Positions 1 through 11,955 are shown, numbered from the stretch's first letter. The stretch: DNA of 64,000 nucleotides from Cavia porcellus (GCF_034190915.1 NW_026947484.1:73797482-73861481); one strand, 5' to 3'. Made by a program: numbers and translations. Notes: generated by a model from the letters alone, not told the origin.

Positions 1-235
1 CACGATGGGCGGTCTCCAAGGCAGAAACAGCATGGCAGAAGCACTTGGTGGAGGAAAGCTGGCTGCCAGAAAGCAGAGAAAGAGGAGGAGCCAGAGACAG
101 GAAGTCACGCCTCTGTGATCCACCCCTGACAGCACAGTGCACCTCCAAAACTCATCAGTGGGTAGTTCATCCAATGAGGACAGTGCCCCCAAGAGTCCCA
201 CTTCTGACCACTTAGGATATTTGGGGCACATTTTA
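1..235 (-). mobile_element. MaLR-type LTR fragment (cut by the window edge)
   Basis: The segment has the arrangement typical of antisense THE1/MST-like ERVL-MaLR LTRs: catggcagaag, then ggaggaaagc, cagaaagcagagaaag and a run of 'ccaccc…' phrases. Similar wording occurs in the copies at 4395 and 39125. It is non-coding and old; the subfamily was not determined. Confidence 0.5.
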
Positions 236-406
236 GCCGTGCGCCATAACTGCTATCCTAAATGACTGCTAGCTAAGCCACTCATTTGATCAAACTTCAG
301 GCCCAAACACCATCACCTGCCATGACAAACATCAGAGGAAAGCCCCATAAGGCAAAACAGCCAGGGAAGAGGCTGGTCACTTAGACCCAAACCTTTTTGC
401 CTTCTC

Positions 407-420
407 TGTTGTAAATATTT
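407..420. repeat. Target-site duplication, left copy (L1 at 421-851)
   Basis: The 14-bp sequence tgttgtaaatattt occurs here and again at 852-865, directly bordering the L1 insertion. The match is perfect and ends at mismatched bases on both sides. Confidence 0.85.
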
Positions 421-851
421 TTTATTTCAAATTTATTGGTACGTTGTAAGTATACATAATGATTACATTCATCATAGTGCCTGTACATGATATAACTGGA
501 TCCTTTTTTATCCCCAGTCCCCTACCTGACCTTCAACCCTTTTCCCCTCATTTACAAAAACTTTCTTTCCATTTTTTCATTTTGTTTTCTTTTCCTTTCC
601 TTCCTTTCTCCCTCCCCTCTCGCTGGTTCCCCTTCCCATTTGAACATTTTCTTCCTATTTCATAATATCTATTCTACATTTTGGTCTTTATACATGGAAT
701 ACTATTTTGCCATAAGGAAGAACAAGTTTGATATTCTTAGCTAAATGGATGCACCTTAAGACCATGGACTTAAATGAAAAATCAAACACATGTGTAAATT
801 CTACGTTGTTTCTCTTGTGTGAGAAACCAAAAGTGTAAATAAGGGCCAAAA
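421..851 (-). mobile_element. 5'-truncated L1 3' end with 5' inversion (twin priming)
   Basis: On the minus strand 690→421 reads as an L1 3' UTR ending in an A-rich tail. It includes phrases (ataggaagaaaatgttcaaa; cattatgtatacttac) shared with the 3' end of the L1 at 27.8-28.0 kb. The adjoining stretch 691-851 is L1 in the opposite orientation: tggaatactattttgcc … gtgagaaaccaaaagtgtaa. It corresponds to the segment just upstream of the 3' UTR. The two pieces overlap slightly around 'ccaaaatgt'. This is the classic product of twin priming, and a perfect 14-bp target duplication flanks the whole. Confidence 0.85.
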
Positions 852-865
852 TGTTGTAAATATTT
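852..865. repeat. Target-site duplication, right copy (L1 at 421-851)
   Basis: Perfect copy of tgttgtaaatattt at 407-420. It fixes the right border of the L1 insertion. Confidence 0.85.
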
Positions 866-1763
866 CTAATGAGTGTATCCTTCCTTTCCTCCCAGTACAG
901 GACACTTAATAAATGCAGACCTCTACACAAAACTGAGTTTCCTTTGCTTTTAAAAGCAGGTCTCAAAGAGCAAAAATAGACAGCTTCCAGCCTATCCTGT
1001 GTTCTAACTAAACTACTAAGGCCAGGCAGGGCTCATTCACAGCAGAGCATACAGAGCATCTTCCATGCCAGAATAAGTCACCTTTCCTTCTAGCTCTAGC
1101 TGAAGATTTCAACCAAAGCATAAACATGACTGAAGAAGCTGACCTCATTGCTTTAAGGGCTGGCCGTCTATAACATTTTTCTTACCTCATTTAACCTTCT
1201 AAAGGCCTCTCTCTGCTAATTTTGTGTCCCTCTGAGCAGGTTTAAATTCTTTATGTCCAGCATCCCAGTTAAGACTTTTTTATTGTGGTCACTGAAATTC
1301 CAAGTTTTGCCATAGAAAAAGCATGTGCTCTGAGCCATGAAATTGGCTGGAGTTCCTGTCCAGTTTCTGTGTGACTGAGACCCACCACCAAGTCCCAAAT
1401 GGTCACTGCATGTCCTCTCACAGGACAAACCGGTCCTGTTTCCCTCCTAAGACTACATGGGCTCTCTGAGTAGATACTAACCTGGATGGAGATCCGGAGG
1501 GTGAAGTTCCAGAGAGTGGGGTGCCATGTGCCCCGATTCAGAGAAACCATCGTTTCCTGTCTTCTAGTAACCTCGCCTGCTTCCATAGAAGTCAGTTTTT
1601 CCTCTGACCATGTCAGACACCTGAGGCCTCACCTGCAACACCCACTCCTAGTTCTTCTGTAACTTCCAAACCTCCTAAGGGATAGAATTTGCTCAGAAGA
1701 TTCACAACAGTGCATCAAACTCTGAGATAATCACCCACCACCCTCTTGGCAGCAGGAAAACGG
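866..1763. other. Unassigned intronic DNA
   Basis: No gene, known repeat or strong structure was recognised. The minus-strand frames of 70 and 105 codons here overlap each other and resemble no protein I know. Confidence 0.5.
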
Positions 1764-1764
1764 C

Positions 1765-1765
<1 letters not shown>

Positions 1766-1802
<37 letters not shown>
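1766..1802. repeat. (CA)n microsatellite
   Basis: About 18 uninterrupted CA units. Confidence 0.97.
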
Positions 1803-1806
<4 letters not shown>

Positions 1807-1875
1807 TCTACTTCTTGACTGAGGGCCGCAGGGCTGCTGCTGCTCTACTTCAGGTCTTGCTAACGACACCAACTA

Positions 1876-1975
1876 GGGGCTGGGGATTTAGCTCAGTGGC
1901 ATAAGTGCCTGTGTTGCAGGCAGTCATGAGTTTGATCCCCGGTACCGATAGAAAAGAAAAAGACAAAAAAAAAAA
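1876..1975 (+). mobile_element. ID SINE, full length
   Basis: Starts with ggggctggggatttagctca and contains the tRNA A box and a B box (gagtttgatcc), followed by cggtaccgat and an A-rich tail. It shares the diagnostic 'ggcataag' and 'ggcagtc' of the copies at 20860 and 46668. Its anticodon-arm region is mutated, so it is older than 46668. Confidence 0.9.
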
Positions 1976-1987
1976 CTTGTTAATAAA

Positions 1988-2172
1988 AGGGAAATCCCTC
2001 CTGTAATCCTAGCATTTGGGGAGGCTAAAGCAGGAAGATCACAAATTCAAGCCCAAGCTGGGCATCTTAGCCACTTACTGAAATTCTAGCTCAAAAAAGA
2101 AAGAATTAAATTGCAGGGGGGACGTGTAAGGCCCTGCTTGAACCCCTAGTGCCATAAAAAAGGAAAAAGTCC
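1988..2172 (+). mobile_element. B1-ID dimeric SINE (decayed)
   Basis: A B1 left part (tgtaatcctagcatttgggg, aggctaaagcaggaagatca) is followed by an A-rich linker and an ID-like right part ending in a degenerate B box (cttgaacccctagtgcc). This order is known for the B1-dID dimers of some non-murid rodents. Confidence 0.65.
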
Positions 2173-2174
2173 TT

Positions 2175-4390
2175 AGATCAATTAAATTTAGTAGTCTTTG
2201 AAGAAAGAAAAACAAAGCAAACAAACAAAAGACCCCCAGCTTACAAAGAGGACAGTCCCAGAACCACAGAAAGCTCTGAAAACTCCAGTGATAACAGAGT
2301 AAACAACTTAATTGGCTACACCTAGCCAATGTACCAGTCAATTGATTACAGCTTAACTGCTTATAAGTTAGTTGGCTCCAGGGCCTCTACAAACAGCCAC
2401 CCTCAATTACTGTGACCAAACTCTGTATTGGTTATCTGTTGGGCCCTGAGGAGGTGGTCAGTTCAAATCCACAGCCCTCCTCCAATCTAATTTAACACAT
2501 AATACCAGATAAGCCAAAAAGACCTCCTCTAGCCCTAAGAGAGAGGTTGTTATAACTGTACAGGGATCTCTGAGTCATGGAGTTGTGGGTCATTTAAAAA
2601 CTGTCCCCTCCAGTGCAATGTTTGGGAAGAAATAGAAATGTATTTTGAGATAGTTGCTGAATTATACTGAACTGTTTTTTAAATCTTATTGAAAAGTCTT
2701 CTTAATAGCATCATTTAAATCTGAGCATTTTAAATGCCATTCAGGGTGTTTTGAGAGCCTCAGCTAAGTTGGGATTCTAGAACCAGGGCAGTTAGCAACC
2801 CTGCCCTGAAGGGCAGTTGATGTATTTACAGTGTGACTTTCGTGGGATAGTTCTTTCACCTGGCTGGAACCCAATGCCCAATCTGGAGTCCTTCACACAA
2901 GGAATGTGTTCATACTGGCAGAAGCTGTTGTGGCTCTTCTCCGGGGCCCTGACCAGTCCACACCTGCCAAACCATCACTTTGGCACGAGGAGGCTGACTT
3001 TGTCCTCCCCAGCCATTCCAACAGGCATCTCAATTAAATAAGTAAATAAAACCTGGCCAAGGGCAGCCCTAGTGCAGGGGAGGTGAACTATGGCATGCAT
3101 GCTGCCACAGGCTGTTCGTTACTATTGAACAGTCTAAAAGGTTCTCCATCACCGAGCCAGCTTTTCTGAGGGAAGGCACAGATTCAGTTCATCATTGCAA
3201 TAGGAATAGAGTTCGAAACTATCATCATATGCAGCTGTTACAAAGAGGATGGGAGCATGGTTCTTTATACCATGGTTACATGTGGCAGGAAAGAGCCAGA
3301 GGGAGAACAAAGCCTGTGAGTCACTAAATTCACAGGCGAATCTCTAAATGATCCCTAAGGGAAGAAGGAAAGCTGGAACTCAGTTGACTAAGCAAGAGAG
3401 CTGCCTCTAAGTTCTTATCTTTAGACACTGGCTTGAGGCCTCTGGGCAAGGTGTAGACCTGGAGATTGTGTCTAGGATGGTGGAGCCCTTCAAGTACGAA
3501 AAAGTTAAATTTGTCTTCAGAATGGACACCAAGATAACAAAAACTTGTAAGCATTTCCTACAGAGGCAGCATGGCTGGATTAAAAGCATTTTCCAACATG
3601 CAGTAGGAAGCCAAGAAACTTTTAGAGCTTCTGAAACTCAGATGATTCAACGTCACCCAACATTCCTTGAATAAGGAGAATACAGGCTTCAGAGTTCATT
3701 TGCCTGCTTCAAGTTCCATGTCTACCACATAATTCAAAATATTGGAAAATTAGTTTACATCCAGAGGCCTTGCTTTTGTCCTCCTAAAAAGCAAGGTAGC
3801 AATATATAAATTGCAAGATTAATTATAAGTACTAAAGTAATATATGCAAAGGCCACAAAAGGACTCAATAGAGAATTTATTGTACCTTATGAAGGTGATG
3901 TTTGTGAAGCACTTTAGGGTTAGCGAAGTCATCTTTATATTATCATATTTGATCAAAAATTGATCTTGCTGAATTCAGCATTCATATCTCCGAGACACTA
4001 CGATTTCAACAGGCCCAGTGTTAGTTAGTAGATGATAACCTTGGACGTGAGCTAGCAGCATCTTCGTACAAATCCTGAGTTCTTCCCACCATGGTCCAGC
4101 TGATTCCATTCTAAATATCAAGGATAACAAAGTTAAATTCACTTTAAAGTAGAAGCCCATTTTCTCTCATTCATTCCTGGAATGATCTGAACATTTATTA
4201 AACTGTGAGATTCCCTTGTTGGTTGGTACTCCTAGAAAGCACCCCATTACCCACCCATGCATTAGGCATTATATTTCTATGAGGAGATAGTAAACATACT
4301 ATCTAGATCAGCCCCCTATTTTTTTTCAAATTTTACTAAAATTAAAAAGAAACTTAAAGGAAATGTCATTTATACAATTTCTTGCCAAGA
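2175..4390. other. Unassigned intronic DNA
   Basis: No gene was recognised. The part near 3085-3180 (aactatggcatgc … ggttctccatcacc) faintly resembles hAT/Charlie-type remnants, but too weakly to call. The remainder shows no clear repeat or conserved frame. Confidence 0.4.
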
Positions 4391-4394
4391 CTTC

Positions 4395-4715
4395 TGCCTT
4401 AATCACTTTTGTGTGGCTAGAATGAAATACCCAACATTTACAATTTAAAGGGGAAGAAGTTTATTTCAGGTTACAGTTTTAGGGGTTGAGTCCACGATAA
4501 GGTGGCTCCAAGGAAGAAACACATGGCAGAGGGGCCTGGCAGAGGAAAACTGCTCATGTCACAGTGACCAGGAAACAGAAGGAAAGCAGGAGCTTGGAAC
4601 AAGAAGACACCCTCTCGCAGCATGTCTCCTAGGGGCCCTCCCCTTATTACCAGACCCGTATTCAAACATAAAACTTTTGGGAAATACTTTAGATCCAAAC
4701 CATAACAGCCAACAA
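4395..4715 (-). mobile_element. MaLR-type solo LTR
   Basis: Antisense LTR features in order: aatgaaatacccaacattta, a gaagtttatttcaggttac primer-like end, cacatggcagag, ggcagaggaaaac, aggaaacagaagg and atccaaaccataacag. This is the usual order of reversed THE1/MST/ORR1-like ERVL-MaLR LTRs. No internal retroviral sequence adjoins it. Confidence 0.75.
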
Positions 4716-5229
4716 TAACATGTGGTGTGTATCATGCGTAATGATGCTGTATAATATACACATTTCTGTTGTACTTCTTGTGTCATTTGAGTTGCCTAAC
4801 TGTGAGGCAAGAATTATGTCTAGTTTTTTCTACTAACCAAAGCAATAAAACAGATTGGGGAAGACAACAGAAGTGAGCAGCAAATACGCATTCGATTTCC
4901 CACTTCGCTGTCCAGACCTCAGGCTCTTTCCCAGCTAATGAAAATGCACAGGATTGTAATGCTTCTGACCTTTATCAGCCATTTAAAAAAAGTATACCAG
5001 AGGCAATGGAAAAATATGATAAAAATACTCTTTTCCTGAGAAAATTAAATAAAAATAATACAATAAATAGAATACAAGTAATACGCATTAAAAACACATA
5101 CTATTGTATAATTTTACTCCCTTAAAAGCTGACTTACTAAATAATATAAGGAAAATTAGTGATTTGAATTCAACTCTGGGAATGTCCTCCTACACATTGG
5201 GGTGACTGTGAGACCATCCATGTCACCTT

Positions 5230-5420
5230 TACTCTGCATTCCTTTCTGCCCCCCAGGCCAGGATCCTGCCGTGACCTCTTAGATGCTCTGTCTCTGCTGA
5301 TCTCACCACACCCTCAGTCTCTCTACCCCCACAAACATATGTCTGCTGAACAGCTGCCTTCAGAAAAACAGCTCAGTAACATGCCACCCCGTCAAGAAAC
5401 CCCATAAATCACATTGCCTT
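5230..5420 (+). mobile_element. Possible L2 fragment
   Basis: The phrases around cagaaaaacagctcagtaac and atgccaccccgtcaagaaac resemble the L2 reverse-transcriptase 3' region as seen in other L2 copies. Weak call. Confidence 0.3.
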
Positions 5421-5429
5421 CATAAATCA

Positions 5430-7088
5430 TGTTAGGTGAAATGTAAATTCATATTTTTATTTTTGGTGGATTCCCCAGGTACAAAGAGAAGAATAAAACC
5501 TTTCCAACACTTTCATTTGTATCATGCAGGAGAAATGCACATCATTGAATTGCTGCTAACATATTAAATTCACTGCGCCCTGTGACCGCACAAGCAGCAG
5601 GATGGATGCACCAGCCCCACCCCATAGTCTATTCCCAATAGGCATTTTTCTTTTATACGGGAGCCAGTGTTTTCTCACCAGTCAGAACAATAACAATTCT
5701 TAGCCTGAAGTTCACAAGCAATTCAAAGTCTTTAAGGAGTTCTATGAATCCTCTGAAAATATATGCAACATTTCATGAAAAAAAAAAAACGCACAGTTCT
5801 CAGATTCCCAAGAGTTAGGACCACTGCACTAGGGAACTCTCCATGGTGGCCAGCAAACATCACAGAAGCTGCGAACATTCCCTGAACTTCTCAGAGATGC
5901 ACATGAGCCATTTAGGTATGGATTCACTGTTTCCCAAGCAGTTGCAGGTATATGAACCACATTTCTCATTAACAGTTTTTGGAGAGGTAATCTCCACTAT
6001 GCTAAAAAGTCAATCATGCATTTCAGAAAATCATCAACTTAGGCATAGGCTATGACCTAGTGGTCTATTTAGTATCAGAGTCTATTTTCTGATAAAATGA
6101 AGTTAAGAAATTTAGCAAAATTTTCATTTGCTGCAAAGAAACTGAGAGAAAACAAAAAATGTAGGCAGTGGCTGAGCACAGAGCACCAGAGGCGAGCCAA
6201 GCAAACAAGTTGTTGAGACCAGAAGCAAGGCCAGTCCAGCAGGAGTCTGGCCTTGGTATTCTTCCCTGTTAACTACGGCACAGAGAGCTCTGAGACTGTT
6301 TCCGCTTTCAGTGATCTCAGCAAAGCATCCATACCTTGCATTTTGGTCCTGTCACACCCCTCCCCAGCCCCTGTTCCATTTTTTTCAGTAAGTATGAATA
6401 AAGAGGCAGACCATGCTGGGTTGTCACTGCCTCTCCATCAGAGAGGTCAGGCCCCACTCTTTCATTGTTTTAATTTATTTCAGTTCTCTAACCCTTTCCC
6501 AATGACACTTCATTTGACTAAAAGTCACAGGCCTAAAATTTGAAAATCATTGCTCCAAAACTGCCATTTCCCAATTTATTGCCTCCATTCTCTTCCAATT
6601 TCACAAACTCCATTCAAACCACGTATTGTATTGTTTTTGACCCCACTGTGTTTTGGGGAAGTGGAAGGCTGAGGGGAAAATAAGAGGGAACTAAAAAGGC
6701 CATTAGCACGCACAACTTATCTGTAGAAGATGCGTCTGAAAATAAGAGGCCTATTGCTGTCTCCTTAGTGCTAAGAATGCATATAAAATACTCCCTATCA
6801 TTAGAGCCCATTCCCCCACACCTCCTTCTATATCACTGTGGTTTCCCCCAGGTCATTTACCTGACGTTGGTCACATATTTCCCAATATATGCTTCTCCTA
6901 ATTTATTATCTGCCTTCGCCAAGTTCAAACTTTGATCTGAGCGAAGTAGCCTAAGGGTGTGGGGGGAGAGCCAGGCATGTTCTGAAGACTCTGCTATCAT
7001 TATCTATCATTTATCTTTGGGTTTTATCTGGTTCAGTCATCTTCCATCTTGACTCTTTAAATATTTGCCTCCTTTACATTAAATAGTA

Positions 7089-7090
<2 letters not shown>
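5430..7090. other. Unassigned intronic DNA
   Basis: No gene or clear repeat was recognised. It contains short A-runs and a 96-codon chance frame at 6253-6543 without recognisable homology. Confidence 0.4.

Positions 7091-7096
<6 letters not shown>

Positions 7097-7181
<85 letters not shown>
7097..7181. repeat. Compound (TC)n-(TG)n microsatellite
   Basis: About 22 TC units pass directly into about 20 TG units, an 85-bp pyrimidine/alternating tract. It borders the start of a minus-strand B1-ID dimer and may have grown from that SINE's tail. Confidence 0.97.
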
Positions 7182-7182
7182 T

Positions 7183-7368
7183 ACTAATGTTTGAACCCAG
7201 GGCTTTCACACTGAACTACATCCCCAACCATTTTTATTTGTGTATTTCTTTTAGATAGGGTCTCACTAAATCACTAAGTTACCCAGGAAAACTCAGAGTT
7301 ATGACCCTCTTGCCTCAGCCTTCCCAAGGACTAGGATTACAGGCATGTGCTGTCATCCCAGGATGGTA
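7183..7368 (-). mobile_element. B1-ID dimeric SINE
   Basis: Read on the minus strand, a B1 left part (the complement of gcctcagccttcccaa and ggattacaggcatgtg) is followed by an ID-like part (the complement of gtttgaacccagggctttc, then actacatccccaacc). The A-rich tail end abuts the TG repeat. Confidence 0.75.
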
Positions 7369-7369
7369 T

Positions 7370-8170
7370 TTTCCTTTTTTGTACCTTGTCATCTTGCCTT
7401 TTATCTCTTATTTTCTTGCATCTCCTGCCCAGTCCTAACGTTGCTTATCAGCACCCTGCTGTCAGCTGTGGTGGCCAGTGCTCCTGCCTCACTCTAGAGC
7501 TGGACCGCCATGCTCATCTCCACCACAATGTCCTCTCATTGACTTGAGTGAAGTCAAATGCTTTTGCAGCTTCCCACCCACCTGGCTCCAGATGAGAGGA
7601 AGATCAGCTGCCCACGCAGGGTGGAAGGGGTTACCACTCACGGTTCCCCAGTGAGGGCGGGCAGAAGCAGGAGCCACCAAATGTGGCCTTCGTCTCTTTC
7701 CTGGCAGCATGCCTGTCAGCCACCCAGGGGACCTGGGTCAGTTTCATCTATTCAGGGGAAGCAAAGAAATTCTGCCGGGGCGGGGGGGCCAGAGGTACAG
7801 TATGGACAGGACTGGCTCCCTTCTGACTCCTCATGCTCAGCTGAAACAGCACCCACCCTCTCCCAGGACCTGCACCTGCCCACTCAAATAAAGCAAGTCC
7901 TTCGTTCTCCTCGTCCTTCCTGATGACACTGGCCAGTGCTTTGAGCTCCTCTCACTTACTCATGTTTCCCTGTGCTTTTGTCTATCTGAACTGTCAGCGT
8001 CTACACAGGCAGAGCTGCCATGCCATTGCATCATTAAATATCTGCTTAATAAATTAGTGAGCACAGCACAGGTCTACCATATGCTGCTTTTTCTACTCCC
8101 TCTCTTTTTTTCACTATTATTTAGAGAGGCCTCTATTTCAGGAACTATGTTACACTCAAAACAACGCTAT
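7370..8170. other. Unassigned, relatively GC-rich intronic DNA
   Basis: Overlapping frames on both strands (for example 121 codons at 7558-7923) are open here mainly because the stretch is GC-rich. No protein family was recognised and no transposon could be assigned. Confidence 0.4.
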
Positions 8171-8174
8171 ATAT

Positions 8175-8290
8175 AGATGTGAGCTCTCTAATTTTACAGT
8201 CTAAAAGATGAGAGTGAGGAATTAAGTTCCCTGCCTGAGCCACTACCATACTTGAAATAGCCAGCATCCAAATACAGAGGTTTCTAACGC
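8175..8290 (-). mobile_element. MIR fragment
   Basis: Antisense MIR core-like order: ttttacagtctaaaagatga, then ttaagttccctgcc and aatacagaggtttctaac. Strongly diverged. Confidence 0.45.
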
Positions 8291-8454
8291 TAGCTCTTTG
8301 CATTTTGCAATACCCTATAAGGGGAACAAAAGAGTATTAAAGAGGAGAGAAAATCTTTCTAAAGAACGGAATAGCAATGTTTCTAATTAATCTTTCTTCC
8401 TCTCCTTTTACTTGCTCATTTCTCCTTCCCATGCCACATTTCATATAGTTAATC

Positions 8455-8640
8455 CCCATTTGTAACCGTGTAGTGCTACATGCCTGTAATCCCTGTATCT
8501 TTGGAGGCGAGGCAGAAGGATCACAACCTGCGCAATCTAGCAATTTAGCAAGATCCTGTCTCAAAATAATAATGAAAAATTAAAAAGGGCTGGAGATGTA
8601 GCTCAGTGGGAAGAGGCTGGGTTCAATCTCCAGTATAACA
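8455..8640 (+). mobile_element. B1-ID dimeric SINE
   Basis: The B1 part (tgctacatgcctgtaatccc … gatcctgtctcaaaataat) is joined by an A-rich linker to an ID-like part (ggctggagatgtagctcag … gggttcaatctccag). It is followed by imperfect ATAG/ACAG-rich sequence. Confidence 0.8.
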
Positions 8641-8984
8641 TACACGCATGAATGTATACTTACATATAGATATAGATAGATAGACAGACAGGCAGATACA
8701 CACATATACACATCCCAACCACATGCATTCATTGGCAGAAAGCAAGGGGGAAAAAAATCTATATTTGCTATCACTCTCTGGAGATATCATGCTCAAAAAA
8801 TTATTCAGAATGCCAAATTTCTTTTCCGGTGCTTGCATGGCAATCTCCTCCAAATGTCTGCATTTCTCATGTGCAGCAGCCTGAGCACACCATGCCCAGG
8901 CCCTGCAGCAGCAGGCAGATATTCCCAGACCGCCAGAATTGTCAGGGGGAAAGTACTTTGCTCAGATAACACACCTGCCCACAT

Positions 8985-9090
8985 CCTAACCTCCATCCTC
9001 ACAATAACCAACTCGCAGGTTCCTTTATGGATGAAAGATGAGGGCAGAGTGACAGAGGCCAAAAGCACAATCCTGACACAGAGGCCTGAG
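8985..9090 (-). mobile_element. MIR fragment
   Basis: Antisense MIR-like order: ctccatcctcacaataacca, then tttatggatgaaagatga, gggcagagtgacagagg. Diverged. Confidence 0.5.
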
Positions 9091-9094
9091 GTGG

Positions 9095-9760
9095 CCAGGA
9101 CTTGTCAATAGCTTTAAATGCCAATGCTTTGGCTCTGGCAGAGACAAAATGTTTCTCAACAACTCGATTTCTAACCAGACCTCAACCATCTGCATCCATG
9201 AGCCCTGATCTCTTTGTCCTCCTGGGTCGTTCATCCTGGGAAGTTCTCCATCCCACAGCAGCTGTCCTGTCTCCATGTATGGGTTGATTCTGTCACTCTG
9301 CCAGCTAGCGATTCTTGGTAGTTTGCTTAGTCCCAATAAGATAAGTCAGAAGGCTCAGAAGGGAGGCTTTTCCAAACCTCCTTAGAATACGCCTGCAAAC
9401 TCCCAGACAACCTGTGGGCACAGCCACACAGAAGGGCAGAAAGCAGAGCAGATGCCTGGCATGGCACACACTGTACACAAATAAACATGGGCATATGCGA
9501 CCATAGCTCACAGCAGAAAAACTCCAGGAGCAAGTGTGCCTCTGTTGAAAGCCAAGCCACCACTCATGACAAATTATAAAATATTGAACAGAAGTCTAGG
9601 ATGTACTCAAGAAATGCTAGAGACATTGATGGGGCCAGCTTTGGGTTGGAGCATTCATTCCCATTTGAGTTAGGATGTCCTTCTACATCACACGTTCCAA
9701 GGTAAAGCTTCTGCCTGTCCCCTCCAAAGTTTCTGCCTGTAATGTTCTTCTGCTCACCAA
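9095..9760. other. Unassigned intronic DNA
   Basis: No gene or repeat was recognised. Open frames occur on both strands and overlap one another. Confidence 0.4.
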
Positions 9761-9764
9761 CCAT

Positions 9765-11340
9765 TTTTGCAATCGTTCATCCACAAACATTTATAATATG
9801 TTTACCATCCATTGGGCAATATTCTGGGGGCGGGTACAACAGTCTCTATCCTCATTTCACCTATGTTCTAGTAGGAGAGAGATAATAAAAACATAAGAAA
9901 GTAAATATATGTACAATGAAAGATTTGAAAAGCAGGATTAATAGAGAGCAATGAGATAGAATAACATAGGATGGGCCACAGTGAACTTGTTCACTGATGC
10001 CTCCCCCACACCCACACCTACGCAGTGCCTGGTACGAAGTTAATCAGGAGATAGAAAGGGAGATCTGAGAAGCCCTCCTTCAGGACATCCCAGGGAAGAT
10101 GAGGAATTAGTAAGATGAGACTCAGCAAAATCTGGAGACAGAATATCCCAGGAAGAGGAAAGGGTAGGTACAGAGACTCTGAGGCAGGAGTATGCTTGCT
10201 GTGTTGGACACAGCAAGAAGGCTGATGTACCTGGAGGGGAAAGGCAAGGGATGCAGAAAAAGATGCTGAAGAGGTGGCCTGGAGAGGAGGTCAGGACCTA
10301 GAAGAACAAGACAAAGAATTCAGGCTTTGTTATGAATGAGAGGGGAATCAATTTGAACAGGTAGTAACCTGACAGATCTAATTTGGGTTTTTAAAAGATC
10401 GTTCTGGCATCTGTCAAATGTGGATGCCAGAATATCATTTTGGAGTCTCAGAGGCAGGTAATCCAGGCAAAATGTGATGGTGGTGTGGACTTGGGCAGAA
10501 GATGGTGAAAATACACACACTGGAGATACAATTGAAATATGCAGCCAGCAGGACTTATCTGGTGGTTTTAATGAGAAATCTGAAGGAAAAGGAGCCAAGG
10601 ATGGCTTTTAGATTTCTGACCTAACAACTAGAAGAACCGAGTTTGCCTATATTAAGATGAGGGGAAGATGGAGTGGGGCTGGGCTTTGGAGAAAGCAGAA
10701 CAAGAGTTTTTCTTGAAAATGCGACTTTTAAGAAATCTGTTGGACATCCATGTGGGAGCACCAACGAGGCCATTTAATTTATGGACCCAGACTTCAGAGA
10801 ACAAGTAGAATGGGAGAGATGAACAATTAACACGTTGGCTGTAGAACAGAACGAGCCTCCTGAGAAAGGCCTGTGGATGGAGTGGAAGGGCTGCAGGTGG
10901 ACAGGAGAACCGAGGCAGAAACCCTGGGCATGATGACCTTTAGAGTTAGAAAAACAAGGAAGGTCCCATGAAGGAGACCTGAGAAGCAGCCGCCAGTTGG
11001 TAGAAAGGAAAACCAGCAAAGTGCAATGTCCTGGGACCAAGCAAAGAAAGAATTCTCAAGAGGGAGTGTCTGTGCTGATACCTCCCATACCACACGTGTT
11101 AAAAACCTGCCGTGAGAGTTAGCAAGATGGGGCTCTTTGGTGACCTGAATAAGAGCAGAGTTAGAGGAGACGTGGGAGGAAATCCTGAATGCAGCACATT
11201 GCCAAGAGAAGAACTTCGGAGATACTGAGAAGATAAAATGGGTTGAGCAAATCTCATAATAAAGACAGATAAAATGAAGAAAAGCTGAGGGAGAATAGAG
11301 ATAAGAGACAATATCAGTGTGCTTCTCCATTAGGGAAAAA
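9765..11340 (-). mobile_element. Long L2 LINE remnant
   Basis: The + strand reads as the complement of an L2 3' region. It begins with the 3' end (ttcatccacaaacatttata, complement of the L2 terminal 'aataaatatttgttgaatga'). It then runs through the purine-rich complement of the reverse-transcriptase coding region (actctgaggcaggagtatgc; ttggacatccatgtgggagc; gaaaaccagcaaagtgcaat). Minus-strand frames such as 10320-10598 and 10827-11330 keep pieces of the decayed L2 reverse transcriptase with stops and frameshifts between them. About 1.6 kb is long for this ancient family. Function is lost. Confidence 0.75.
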
Positions 11341-11399
11341 AAATGCCATGATCTTAATTATCTTGTCCAATACTAAAAGACACAGGGCTGCAAGGAGTC

Positions 11400-11610
11400 T
11401 AAAATAGTTAAACTACAGAACCAGCAATGCCAGGGGTAGGAGCAATTGCCAATCACCAGGTAGAAAGCTTTGGTTACATAAAATAAGTAAGTTCTAGAGA
11501 TCTGCTGTTCGACACTGTGCCCAGAGTTAACAATTCCACTGTACACTTTAACATCTGTTAAGAGTGTGGATCACGTATTAAGTGTGCTTAGCACAATTTT
11601 ATAAAAGAAT
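11400..11610 (+). mobile_element. L1 3' end (L1M type)
   Basis: Typical old L1 3' UTR phrases: agtaagttctagagatctgc, gagttaacaattccactgta, cttaacatctgttaagagtg-like text, and gcacaattttataaaa before the end. Confidence 0.7.
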
Positions 11611-11824
11611 GGAGATTTCAGTAACCTTTATCCTCTTCTAAACTCAAGAGAAATGGTATCAAAATACTTCCAGCCTCGGGTGTACTAAGGAATCAAAGGT
11701 TCAAATAAAAATAATGCTGATGCTAAAAGCTGCCCCCCTGGGGTGCCTATAAGGTTCTAGGTAAGTTAGTAGACATAATTTTATACATGCACATGTTCTC
11801 CTTATATATTTGTGTGTGTATATA

Positions 11825-11955
11825 CACATTCTGCTCATTCAAACCTGGAAACCACCTTCAGTAGTTATAACCTCATCTTTCCTCCCTAAAAGGAAGTCAA
11901 CAGATTTACCCAAAGAACACAGAGAGGCCAGCAGCATCAAAATTTGAGTCCAGAC
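11825..11955 (-). mobile_element. MIR fragment
   Basis: Antisense MIR-like order: cataacctcatctttcctcc, aggaagtcaacagattta, aacacagagaggccagcag, aatttgagtccagac. Diverged. Confidence 0.45.

Noticed and set aside
10827..11330. 167-codon minus-strand frame as a gene
   Set aside because: It lies wholly within the decayed L2 and overlaps another frame.
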